From positions 1 through 57,194 of the forward strand of contig CAXBCR010000023.1 in the NCBI GenBank assembly GCA_963974475.1: 57,194 nt of DNA. Reading direction: 5' to 3'. The first letter of the stretch is position 1; every line of letters starts with the position of its first letter. The translations under genes were made by a program, and so were the position numbers. The notes beneath the pieces are model-generated. The model was not told the origin of the DNA. It saw only the letters and a list, made by a program, of their open reading frames with translations, and did no database searches. This DNA comes from CAJXZP01 sp963974475. GTDB lineage: Bacteria > Bacteroidota > Bacteroidia > Flavobacteriales_G > Salibacteraceae. Shown in pieces: positions 1 through 8,898 of this stretch.

Positions 1-36
1 AAAAAAGCTCGATACAAAATGTATCGAGCTTTTTTA
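1..36 (-). terminator. Rho-independent terminator after tRNA-Arg
   Basis: Perfect 10-bp inverted repeat (7-16 with 20-29, loop AAA) flanked by A6 on one side and T6 on the other. It lies 4 bases past the 3' end of the tRNA on the minus strand. The A and T tracts make it able to work in both directions. Confidence 0.8.
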
Positions 37-40
37 TTCT

Positions 41-117
41 TGGTGACCTGGGCAGGATTCAAACCTGCAACCGCCACAGCCGTAATGTGGAATTCTATTC
101 AGTTGAACTACCAGGCC
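41..117 (-). tRNA. tRNA-Arg (anticodon ACG)
   Basis: Read on the minus strand this folds as a full cloverleaf: acceptor GGCCTGG/CCAGGTC, D-stem GTTC/GAAT, anticodon stem CCACA/TGTGG with loop TTACGGC, T-stem GCAGG/CCTGC with loop TTTGAAT, discriminator A. The anticodon is ACG, which is read as ICG after A34 deamination and decodes CGN arginine codons. The 3' CCA is encoded (41-43). A TATATTTG promoter box lies just upstream and a terminator just downstream, so it looks like a single-gene transcript. Confidence 0.93.
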
Positions 118-130
118 CTGTAAGCGGCTG

Positions 131-138
131 CAAATATA
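131..138 (-). promoter_or_regulatory. -7 box of tRNA-Arg promoter
   Basis: TATATTTG on the minus strand matches the Bacteroidota -7 consensus TAnnTTTG. It sits 13 bases before the tRNA 5' end, so transcription would start a few bases ahead of the mature end. No clear -33 TTG box is visible. Confidence 0.6.
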
Positions 139-162
139 GTTGTATTCTAGATTTTAGAATGT

Positions 163-188
163 AAAAATGATAAAAAAAAATCATTTTT
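163..188 (-). terminator. Weak hairpin after the AsmA-like gene
   Basis: Eight-base inverted repeat AAAAATGA/TCATTTTT separated by a 10-base A-rich loop, downstream of the stop at 234. It is A/T-only apart from one G-C pair, so a poor terminator; listed because nothing else marks the end of the 4.4-kb gene. Confidence 0.3.
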
Positions 189-233
189 TTTTCGCCTGAT
201 TTGGTATCTAAAAGAAAACGAGATAATTAATAC

Positions 234-3200
234 CTAATCTTTCTTTTTAAGTGCCGCTTTGCTAGCCTTTTTCTGTGCTTTTACTAGTGCTTTTCGTGTA
301 GATTTATACTCTTTATCGAATGCTCTCCACGTAGCTTTCGTGTTTTTGCTATTAAGATGCTTTTTGTAGCTTTTCGTTTTCAACCCAGCACTGCTTCCAA
401 GTCCGGTCAATTCTAATTTAATGAGGTAATTAATCCATCCTTTATTAGTATTACGCTCAAAGTATAAAGGCGCTCTACGTTTGATAGGGTGATATTTGTT
501 TTTAGATTTAACCACAAAATTTCCTACCCAACTTTTTAGTCCAAGTCCACGATTGGATTGAGCTTCCTGATTCAAAAACCTGAAATTTAGGTTGTCATAA
601 TAAAAGCCCATTCTTCCTCCAGCCACGCTATCATTACCAATCACACTCATTTCCATTCGGTCTACATCCAATTGTTCTATCCGTGCATTAGCTGTGGGTT
701 CAATATATCGGTTAATAATTGTGCCATCCATTTCACCAAGTTCGGTAGACATTTTGAAATTATTCATAGGACTCAACATGTTGTATTCCAGATAAAGTTG
801 TATGTCGGCAGTATCTAATAATTTGCTACTCATATAGATTCTTAAGGTAGAATCTTGATTCAGCGCATCAGTATCGTTGGTTACGTTGGTTGCTTTAATA
901 TCCATAAGGTTTAACATGATATTTCCTGATCTACGACCATGTTCTGGAAATTCTTCGTACAATACCCTCATTTGACTCACTAAAATGCTATCGAACGTAA
1001 TTTTTACAGGGAGAAGTTTAAACATTTCCGGAATAATTTCTTTTCTTTTATACGGTGCCGGTGGAATCCGCTTATCCTTTAAAACCGCCATAGAAGGCTG
1101 GTTTAAGGTAATCAAACCGCCATTAATTTTCTTGCCATACACCAAATCAAAATAATTTAGGTCTTGCACTCCAAATTGTTGAACGCTAATGTTAAAAACA
1201 TCCGTTTGATGACCTTTATGTAGCGCGTACTCGTAGCGATTAACCGTTGGAGCAAAACTCACTCCCCTCAAGCCTATGGTGTCTTTCTGGGTAGAGAACC
1301 GAAACTCATCCGCGCCCAATTCATACAATCCGTTATCTACAAATGTGAAAATGTTTTCGGCATTTAACTCAATATTTTTGGACCACAATAATCGATTAGA
1401 ATCCACTTGTTGGCCTGGATACACCTGAAACGAATCTACTTGTAGTGAAAATTGGTCTAATTCTAATGGGGTCACCCTATCTTTCGCATGCATCTGCATT
1501 TCAAAATCCATTTTATCGACAGAAATTTGGTGAATGGATAGCTTTTTAAAGCCTTTTATTGTGGATGGAATTTCGGTAGGAAACGAAAAAGGCTTTTTGG
1601 AGGATACCACTTTATTTTTATACATGTTAAAGGCAATCAATCCATGAGCCGTTTCAATTCTGTCAATTACAATATTAGAATCGGTTACATACTGGTAAAT
1701 ATCCGGATGAACTACGTTGACATAAGGTAAACTAAAGCTCAAATCCTGCTTTTGTTTGACCCCTTCCCAATTTACATTGCTAAAGTAAACACCAAGAATA
1801 GATAGTATGTTTTGCTGAGAATTATAACGTAAACTGTTTATCTGATGGCATTCCGTAAAGCCTGGAATATGATATTCCAATTGCTCCATCGATACATTAA
1901 AATCTTTTGCGTACAAAAATCTTTCTGCACTCCAGCTGGAGTTCTTGGCTATTTCGGCATCTGTGGTGTGCAAATTTAGTTTTCGAACGGCATAGGTTTC
2001 ACCTTCTTTTACTACGGATATATTTCCATCCATAATATCCAATCCTGCTAATTTAAAACTTTCTAATTTTCCATTTAGGAAGTCTTCCGGTATAGCCTCT
2101 GGAAGGTAAAACGGCTTTTTATTTACTGAATCCTTTAAGGGTAATCGAACACGTAATATGGGCTTGGCTAGCGTAATAAACCCAACGGAAATAGAATCAG
2201 TTAAGATTTTTTCGAGCGTATGAAATCCAGCTATTTCCATTTTTGATACGTAGCTGGTCACTTTCAAAACAGAATCGGAAATCAATTTACCCGGAATTGG
2301 TCGAATAGAAAACCCTACCACATGCATTAATGAATCAGTCGCCCGATTCACTTTTTGGATAGACAACATGTGCTGATCCTTCAGGATTGGCGCCATTAAC
2401 CGCTCTACCCCGTATTGCAAAGAATCGGAAGTAAAGGTATAGTTTCCCGATTTTCCACTGTCAGGAATAGCAGCTAAATCATCTGCTTGCACGTAGGCTT
2501 TGGAGAATTTAACGGACGATACTCCGTGTTTTTGAATAACTAGATTAACATTGGACACGTCCACGTTTGCAAGGTGAATTAAATCTAAGTCCGCAATCAC
2601 TTTTCCAAAACCCGTTTTGGTGCTGTCTACCAATGAGTCAGACTTTACTCTGAGTTGATTAATAAATCCATCAGCATCCTTTAGCACAAATTTCGATAAA
2701 TCCAATTTATGGAGATGAAGCAAGTTTTTAAAATCAAGTCCTAATGTCTGAAATTGGGCAACTTTCACGTTTACGGTAGCATCTAATTTACTACTATCGC
2801 TTACGGTTGGATACATGGTTATTCGATTCGCATTCACTAAACCGTTAGAACTATTTAAGTTTATTGCACCGGCTGTTACGTAATGTTGCAAATTCTTAAT
2901 AAAAATCCGAACATTCTCAAAATGCATTTTGGCGTTTTGTGACCATAGAAATTGGTTCCTTTTAATCGATTTTTCATTGAGAACAAAATCGGTTAACTCC
3001 AAATTAAACTTCCCTATTTGATGTGGGCTTTTCTTATAATTTTGAGTTATCAAATTAGCTTTTCCGTTTTTAATTTGCAGTTGGTTGATTCGATATTGTT
3101 TGATTTTACCATCAAGTAATTTAGCAACAGAAAAGGAATTATTTTGCTTTAGATTAGGGTTGTCAAAAATTTGTAATTCAGGTTTTAACACTATCATTTT

Positions 3201-4640
3201 GGATAGGTTTATCTCCCTCTCTTTTAGAATTTGTTTGGGTTTAACCCCTACCAATTTCACCTCTTCTATACTTATTTTAGAATCGTTTCCATTCAAATTT
3301 TGGGAGGTGTTTAATACTGCTTCAGTTAGAATTAATATACTGTCATACGTAGAAAAAGAGAGGGCTTGCGCATTAACAACGTTCCCACCCGGCAAAGTAA
3401 ATTCTGGGTTGTTGATGTTTACTTTAGCTCCGGCAAAATCGGGGTAATATGAATTGGATTTCAAGGCGTTAGAATCAATACTAAATTGATTGAAATCAAT
3501 ATTTAACTGATTGATTTTTGCGGTATCTCCATCCCCATATTCAGCGGTAAGCTTGGCATTAGTTAACGAAAACCGATTTAATTCTACGCGGTCAAAAACA
3601 TGTAGAATCAAGGCTAACACACGGTTATTCACCGTAGTATCCACTTTCATAGTGCTTTTTGTTCGTTTCAAAGAAGCTATATTAGTGCTTAATTGGGAGT
3701 CTCGTAGTAATATGGAATCAATATGTAACACATTATGCTGGTAGGCTTCCAAAAAGTTTAATCCAATTATGCCCGTGTATGGCACTTGCGTATTATAGGT
3801 GTTAAAAGTGCTATCCGTTCTCAATTGAATTGAATCAATGGGGCGTAACCTAAAGTTAAACAACTCAATATTGTTGGATTGTGTAGATAAGGAAAGACTA
3901 TCAAAATGAATGGAGTGAACTCCATCTCCTAATTCAAAGTCTTGATTTTTAATCTGCAATGAAAATGATTCGGTAAAAAAGAACCCGTCAATTTGTGCTA
4001 CGGAATTAGAATCGAGGTGAAGATTCTCAATATTAAAAGAAACATCATTAACGGTAAAATGGGTTCGCTCAGAATTAAATGGTTGATGGTAGTCGAAATG
4101 GAGGTTACTTACCTCTAAATCATCAATATGAAAAGATTCTACAAACCCTTGAAGAACCTTGTATAAATCACCTGTTTCTAAACTAAATGAGGTTTTTTTG
4201 AGCGACTTTCTCTTTTGGGTTACCTGAAAATCAGGTGAATCTAGCTTTATTCTTACTACATGAAGGGCTTTGTTGTAATAAATGCCTAAAATATTTTCTA
4301 ATTGAATCGAAGTATTTTCCGCTTCAAAAGCAAATTCCTTTGCCCTATCTATCTCTAAATCTGTGCGTTGAAATTTCAGGTTAATTACTTTAATTTTAGT
4401 CCTCGCCCAGTCGATCCGTAATTTATCAAAACTTACCGTGTAAGCTCCATCAGTGTGACTCTCTACTTGACTCACCAAAAGGTTTCCAGCCACATATTCT
4501 GTAAACCAAACAAATCCGAAAACAATAATGCTTATAAAAAAAAACATAGCTATACCCCACTTAAATAAGCGAGTACGGTAAAATGGAACGATTTTATCGT
4601 CCAAATCCTTTGTTTCAATATTGCTTGGTTCGGTACTCAA
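234..4640 (-). CDS. AsmA/TamB-like large envelope protein
   Basis: A 1468-residue protein with a short polar N-terminus, one hydrophobic membrane segment (about residues 28-50), then more than 1300 residues of alternating hydrophobic/polar beta-type sequence without any catalytic motif, ending in a Lys-rich tail. This anchor-plus-long-beta layout is that of AsmA/TamB/YhdP-type bridge proteins, which work in envelope lipid transport or outer-membrane assembly. The assignment rests on architecture only. The frame opens with TTG (4638-4640); no ATG precedes the membrane segment, and the next ATG (4547) falls inside it, so TTG is probably the start. The gene appears to stand alone: the neighbouring methyltransferase on the same strand is 260 bases upstream. 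Confidence 0.6.
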   Translation of the reverse strand: MSTEPSNIETKDLDDKIVPFYRTRLFKWGIAMFFFISIIVFGFVWFTEYVAGNLLVSQVESHTDGAYTVSFDKLRIDWARTKIKVINLKFQRTDLEIDRAKEFAFEAENTSIQLENILGIYYNKALHVVRIKLDSPDFQVTQKRKSLKKTSFSLETGDLYKVLQGFVESFHIDDLEVSNLHFDYHQPFNSERTHFTVNDVSFNIENLHLDSNSVAQIDGFFFTESFSLQIKNQDFELGDGVHSIHFDSLSLSTQSNNIELFNFRLRPIDSIQLRTDSTFNTYNTQVPYTGIIGLNFLEAYQHNVLHIDSILLRDSQLSTNIASLKRTKSTMKVDTTVNNRVLALILHVFDRVELNRFSLTNAKLTAEYGDGDTAKINQLNIDFNQFSIDSNALKSNSYYPDFAGAKVNINNPEFTLPGGNVVNAQALSFSTYDSILILTEAVLNTSQNLNGNDSKISIEEVKLVGVKPKQILKEREINLSKMIVLKPELQIFDNPNLKQNNSFSVAKLLDGKIKQYRINQLQIKNGKANLITQNYKKSPHQIGKFNLELTDFVLNEKSIKRNQFLWSQNAKMHFENVRIFIKNLQHYVTAGAINLNSSNGLVNANRITMYPTVSDSSKLDATVNVKVAQFQTLGLDFKNLLHLHKLDLSKFVLKDADGFINQLRVKSDSLVDSTKTGFGKVIADLDLIHLANVDVSNVNLVIQKHGVSSVKFSKAYVQADDLAAIPDSGKSGNYTFTSDSLQYGVERLMAPILKDQHMLSIQKVNRATDSLMHVVGFSIRPIPGKLISDSVLKVTSYVSKMEIAGFHTLEKILTDSISVGFITLAKPILRVRLPLKDSVNKKPFYLPEAIPEDFLNGKLESFKLAGLDIMDGNISVVKEGETYAVRKLNLHTTDAEIAKNSSWSAERFLYAKDFNVSMEQLEYHIPGFTECHQINSLRYNSQQNILSILGVYFSNVNWEGVKQKQDLSFSLPYVNVVHPDIYQYVTDSNIVIDRIETAHGLIAFNMYKNKVVSSKKPFSFPTEIPSTIKGFKKLSIHQISVDKMDFEMQMHAKDRVTPLELDQFSLQVDSFQVYPGQQVDSNRLLWSKNIELNAENIFTFVDNGLYELGADEFRFSTQKDTIGLRGVSFAPTVNRYEYALHKGHQTDVFNISVQQFGVQDLNYFDLVYGKKINGGLITLNQPSMAVLKDKRIPPAPYKRKEIIPEMFKLLPVKITFDSILVSQMRVLYEEFPEHGRRSGNIMLNLMDIKATNVTNDTDALNQDSTLRIYMSSKLLDTADIQLYLEYNMLSPMNNFKMSTELGEMDGTIINRYIEPTANARIEQLDVDRMEMSVIGNDSVAGGRMGFYYDNLNFRFLNQEAQSNRGLGLKSWVGNFVVKSKNKYHPIKRRAPLYFERNTNKGWINYLIKLELTGLGSSAGLKTKSYKKHLNSKNTKATWRAFDKEYKSTRKALVKAQKKASKAALKKKD

Positions 4641-4900
4641 ATCAAACGAAAAAGGAACCCCTTTTAGTTGTTATGAAATGCTAAAATAACCCAAGTTGTT
4701 TGTTTACTCACTACCTACATTAATTTTAGTTAAAACATGGTTGTTGTTAACTAAAAAATAGCTCTGAGTTACAGCTAGTTTTTGAGTGGATTACCGGATT
4801 TTGAAACTACACTTTATTTGTCAATTCACCATTAAATGAATATTTAGATAATGTACGTTATTGGATTGATTAATAATTAAATATAAGTATTAACAAAATT

Positions 4901-5524
4901 TTATTTGGCGCGCAAAACTAGGGTAGTCATTGTCCTTTTATTGGCCACATTTACGGTTTTAAACTCCTCCGAATAAATTAAATTATAACGTGGAATTAAA
5001 TACTCCTTTAACCAACTTTCATTCACCACAAATCGAGTACTACCATCGGGTAAATTAACTACCTGATTCCACGATTTTGAATCATCCATAGTATGACTAC
5101 TTACAAACCGTAAAAATACCACCCCTTGTGGTTTGACTACGCGCACTATTTCGGCAAACCAAAGTTCAAATTGCGACACATCTTTCGCAAAATGTAGCAC
5201 CGCATTGCAAATAACAAAATCAAACTCCTTATCGGTAAATGGTAAATTATCCAACTCCCCTACTCTAGCGGATATGTTTTGGTCCATTTTCAACCTATTA
5301 ATCTCATTATTTAGCGATTTAATGGCGATTTCATTTTGGTCGATTCCAATTAAAGTATGCCCTAATTTAGCCAACATCCAGAGATTTCGACCCATTCCGC
5401 ACCCAGCATCTAAAATGTGTAGCTGATTATTGAAATATCCTTTTTGCAGTAAATCAATAAGATACATGTCTGTTTTACCTAAAAAATAGGTAATGGTTTG
5501 CGTTGAAACGGTTTTGTTTGTCAT
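4901..5524 (-). CDS. Class I SAM-dependent methyltransferase
   Basis: A 207-residue Rossmann-fold methyltransferase of the Methyltransf_11 type. Motif I (DAGCGMG, residues 39-45) binds S-adenosylmethionine. A later acidic residue in IGIDQNE fits motif II, and FDFVICNAVLHF fits motif IV. The short N-terminal helix (TYFLGKTDMYLIDLL) resembles the lead-in of small-molecule methyltransferases. Length is normal for the family and the ATG start is clear. The substrate cannot be told from the sequence. It is divergent from the MORN-repeat gene starting at 5625, with about 100 bases between them for both promoters. Confidence 0.8.
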   Translation of the reverse strand: MTNKTVSTQTITYFLGKTDMYLIDLLQKGYFNNQLHILDAGCGMGRNLWMLAKLGHTLIGIDQNEIAIKSLNNEINRLKMDQNISARVGELDNLPFTDKEFDFVICNAVLHFAKDVSQFELWFAEIVRVVKPQGVVFLRFVSSHTMDDSKSWNQVVNLPDGSTRFVVNESWLKEYLIPRYNLIYSEEFKTVNVANKRTMTTLVLRAK

Positions 5525-5624
5525 CGTGAATTAATTATGAATAAGATGTGAGAAGAATCCTCTTATTTTTAAAAAAGATGTTTTATTATTGAGGCAATGA
5601 CTCCAAAAATATAAATAATCGACC

Positions 5625-8600
5625 ATGATAAAAAAAACGCTCGTACTTGGAATACTCGCAATTCTAACCTTTTCGGTTCAATCACAATCCAAATTAAGTT
5701 ACATGCCATCTGGCAAAGCCATAGAAAATGGCGACAAAGCCTATGAAGATGAAGATTATGAAGCTGCGCTTAAACAGTTTAATAAGGTACATCCTGGTGA
5801 TACCAATTACCATTCGGCTCGCTATGAGATAGCTCTTACCTATTACGCCATGGAAGAGTATGACAAAACCATCGGTATAGCCACTGAAGAAATTGAATTA
5901 GGCGGTTTAAATACCGCTGAGTTTTACAATCTGCTGGGAACAACCTACGATAAAATGAGTGATAACGAAAAAGCACTCGAAACCTATACCATGGGTATCA
6001 AAAAGTATCCAGCGTATTATCGATATTTATATAATCGAGCCTTGACTTACGAAAAAATGGAAAAGTACGACCAAATGGTAGCCGATTTGAAAAGCGCCTT
6101 GAAGTTGAATCCTTTTCATGCTAATTCACATTACATGTTGGCCAAACTAGCTAAAGAAGAAGGCCAGTACACCATGGCTATGTTGAGTTACAACACGTAT
6201 TTACTGATTAAACCCAAAGACAATTTGAGCTTTTTATCAGAATACAACGAGTTTTTGAAAGGCGATTATGTAGCTGAACCCAAAGGAATCAAGCTTTCGG
6301 ATGAAGATTATTCAGATATTGATGAAATGATTATTGCCCAAATTGCACTGAGTAAGAAATATAAAGTTCCAAATAAAATTCAATTAGCCATTGTGAAACA
6401 AAACTATTTGATGGTGCAGCAATTGCAACAACGCACGCTTGGAAAAGGGTTTTGGGACACGTTTTACGTTCCATTTTACGTGGAAATAATGAACGATGGC
6501 CAGTTTGACGCATACCTGTATTTCTCGCTGCAAAGCACTACCAATAAATCGATTATTGCCACGATCAAAAAGAACATTAAAAGTATGCAAGCATTTCCAC
6601 AATATGCGGGTACTGCTTGGCAGCAAATGCATTCTGATTTTGAAGAAGAATATGCTGGAAAGAAACAAATGGTACACTATTATTGGAGTAAAAGGGCCAA
6701 GTTGCAAGGCAAAGGGGTAATTGTAGAGAATGAACCGGTAGGAATTTTTCACTATTACTATAATGTAGGTGCGCTTAGTGCTAAAGGTAATTACAGCGAA
6801 GATGGTGAACGCACAGGTGTGTGGGAGTACTATTATATAAGTGGCGCTACTAAAGAAAAAGAAGTTTATGATGATGGTGATTTGGATGGAAACGACTCTT
6901 CGTTTTTTGAGAATGGTGTACCAAAATCCATAACCATCTATTCTGAAGGCAAAGCCACTGGAAAATCTACAACCTATAATAATACCGGAATTGTAGCCAA
7001 CATTGCTACCTATGAAGAAGGAAAGCTTAATGGCGAAACACGCTATTTTTATGATATTGGCGCGATACAGTATATCGTTAATTATACAGACGAAGTGCTA
7101 ACAGGCGATTTTAAAGAGTTCTACCCCAATGGTAAATTGTCGCAAAAAGCGCAGTTTGAAGCAGGTAAAAGAACTGGTTTGGCAGTAGAATATTACAATA
7201 CTGGCCAAAAAAGCGATGAATTGAATTATGTGGATGGAACCTTGGAAGGAAAACGATTGGCTTGGTATCCAGACGGAACTTTAAAAAGAGAACAAGAATA
7301 CAAAGATGGTGTTGCCGTAAACTCTTATAAGGAATACAACCAAAATGGAAGTTTGAAATCTGAAAAGAACCTCGATGAAAATGGTAAACGTAATGGCGAA
7401 TACAAAGAGTATGATTTGCAAGGAAATTTAAATCTAGTTCTATACTATAAAAAAGGTGATTTAGTAGCCTACAAGGTGTATCATAGAGATGGAAGCTTAA
7501 TCAAGGAAGCCAAAAAGAAAGGGGGCGAATTTCTATTCGAAAACTTCTATTCTGATGGTACTATCAAGGCGGTTGGAAATTATTTGCCGGGAGAAGTTGG
7601 TCAAAATGGATTATGGAAATTTTACACTAGCAATGGGGTATTAAGCTCTACTTCCAATTATGCCGAAGGCTCCCTTAATGGTACGACCACTAGTTATTAC
7701 GATTCGGGACAGAAAAAATCGGTAACCAACTATAAAGATGGAAAATCAAATGGTTACTATGTAAGCTATTTTCAACATGGCGGAATAGAAGAACAAGGAT
7801 ATTACGTAGATGGGAAACTTGAAGGAGTTTGGTTGACGTACGAAAGTGATGGCACATTGGCCCGTGAAAGCTTTTATACTAAGGGTAAAAGAACCGGTCC
7901 GCAAACCTATTATGCCATTGATGGCAAGTTGGATGAAATTGATGTGTATGAAGACGGAGTGAATAAAAGCTTCGAAATTTTTGACACACTTGGAAATTCG
8001 GTAGCATACACCAAATTCACCCCCGACTCTACCCAATTTACCGCCACCTATTTTACAGGCGAAAAATCGCGTGTAATGACTAAAAAAGGATACATTTTTC
8101 ATGGACCTGACCTTAGATATTACGCAAATGGCCAAAAAAGTGGTGAAGGAATGTACTGGAATGGCAGCAAACATGGTAAGTGGACTACTTATTTTGTGAA
8201 CGGACAAATAAATAGTCAAGGTGAATATTACTATGGCGATAAAATTGGCGATTGGGTATATTACTATGAGGATGGCCAAATTGTATTAACCGAATCTTAT
8301 AAAGATGGTAATATTCACGGGTTGCGCACATGGTATCATCCAAATGGTAAAAAAGACAGTGAGCGGATGTACGAAAATGGCGAAGTGCATGGCTTAGGTT
8401 ATTATTATGATGGCAACGGTGTGTTACAGCAAATTAGAACCTATTTCTACGGTAAAATTGTGGGATACGCTTATTTAGGAGCGGATAATAAACCTGTGCC
8501 GATGATTCCAATTACAAACGAGACCTGTTCATGTAAATCATATTTTGCAAATGGGAACGTTTCGCGCGAATACACCATGACCAACGGTAGTTTTAGTGGT

Positions 8601-8894
8601 GATTATTTGGAATATTACGAAAACGGAAAGCTATTTTCTAAATCTCCTTACGAAAACCAGGAATTAAACGGAACCAAATATACCTATTGGGATAATGGAC
8701 AAGTTTGGGTTGAATCGCCTGAGAAAAATGGAGACACCTATGGTACTAAAAAGTTTTACGATAAAGACGGAAACCTTACCAAGACCGAAGATTACGTTTT
8801 GGATAACAAACATGGATGGGTGAAAACCTATGATAAATCAGGAAAGGTACTGACCGCTGATAAATATTACGATGGTACTTTAATCATAAAATAA
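5625..8894 (+). CDS. Secreted TPR + MORN-repeat (YwqK-like) protein
   Basis: A 1089-residue exported protein. A signal peptide (about residues 1-20, ending SVQS) is followed by TPR-type helical repeats (about 30-210, with FNKV, YEIALTYYAMEEYDKT and LYNRALTYEKMEKYDQM). A spacer follows to about residue 375. From there to the end run many MORN_2/YwqK repeats of about 22-24 residues built on Y.DG...G.W..Y and Y.NGQ..S. MORN_2 stretches form long beta sheets, and YwqK-like proteins are common in Bacteroidota envelopes, usually without a known role. It opens a four-gene run with the DUF3857 pair; only 4 bases separate it from the next gene. Function is unknown and probably structural or binding. 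Confidence 0.8.
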   Translation: MIKKTLVLGILAILTFSVQSQSKLSYMPSGKAIENGDKAYEDEDYEAALKQFNKVHPGDTNYHSARYEIALTYYAMEEYDKTIGIATEEIELGGLNTAEFYNLLGTTYDKMSDNEKALETYTMGIKKYPAYYRYLYNRALTYEKMEKYDQMVADLKSALKLNPFHANSHYMLAKLAKEEGQYTMAMLSYNTYLLIKPKDNLSFLSEYNEFLKGDYVAEPKGIKLSDEDYSDIDEMIIAQIALSKKYKVPNKIQLAIVKQNYLMVQQLQQRTLGKGFWDTFYVPFYVEIMNDGQFDAYLYFSLQSTTNKSIIATIKKNIKSMQAFPQYAGTAWQQMHSDFEEEYAGKKQMVHYYWSKRAKLQGKGVIVENEPVGIFHYYYNVGALSAKGNYSEDGERTGVWEYYYISGATKEKEVYDDGDLDGNDSSFFENGVPKSITIYSEGKATGKSTTYNNTGIVANIATYEEGKLNGETRYFYDIGAIQYIVNYTDEVLTGDFKEFYPNGKLSQKAQFEAGKRTGLAVEYYNTGQKSDELNYVDGTLEGKRLAWYPDGTLKREQEYKDGVAVNSYKEYNQNGSLKSEKNLDENGKRNGEYKEYDLQGNLNLVLYYKKGDLVAYKVYHRDGSLIKEAKKKGGEFLFENFYSDGTIKAVGNYLPGEVGQNGLWKFYTSNGVLSSTSNYAEGSLNGTTTSYYDSGQKKSVTNYKDGKSNGYYVSYFQHGGIEEQGYYVDGKLEGVWLTYESDGTLARESFYTKGKRTGPQTYYAIDGKLDEIDVYEDGVNKSFEIFDTLGNSVAYTKFTPDSTQFTATYFTGEKSRVMTKKGYIFHGPDLRYYANGQKSGEGMYWNGSKHGKWTTYFVNGQINSQGEYYYGDKIGDWVYYYEDGQIVLTESYKDGNIHGLRTWYHPNGKKDSERMYENGEVHGLGYYYDGNGVLQQIRTYFYGKIVGYAYLGADNKPVPMIPITNETCSCKSYFANGNVSREYTMTNGSFSGDYLEYYENGKLFSKSPYENQELNGTKYTYWDNGQVWVESPEKNGDTYGTKKFYDKDGNLTKTEDYVLDNKHGWVKTYDKSGKVLTADKYYDGTLIIK

Positions 8895-8898
8895 ACGC

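Noticed and set aside
3085..3447. Plus-strand frames inside the AsmA-like gene
   Set aside because: They lie opposite a continuous 1468-codon gene and have no domain or promoter.
7746..8279. 177-codon minus-strand frame inside the MORN-repeat gene
   Set aside because: It is a shadow of the repetitive Tyr/Gly/Asp codons of the real gene; no start context and no recognisable domain.
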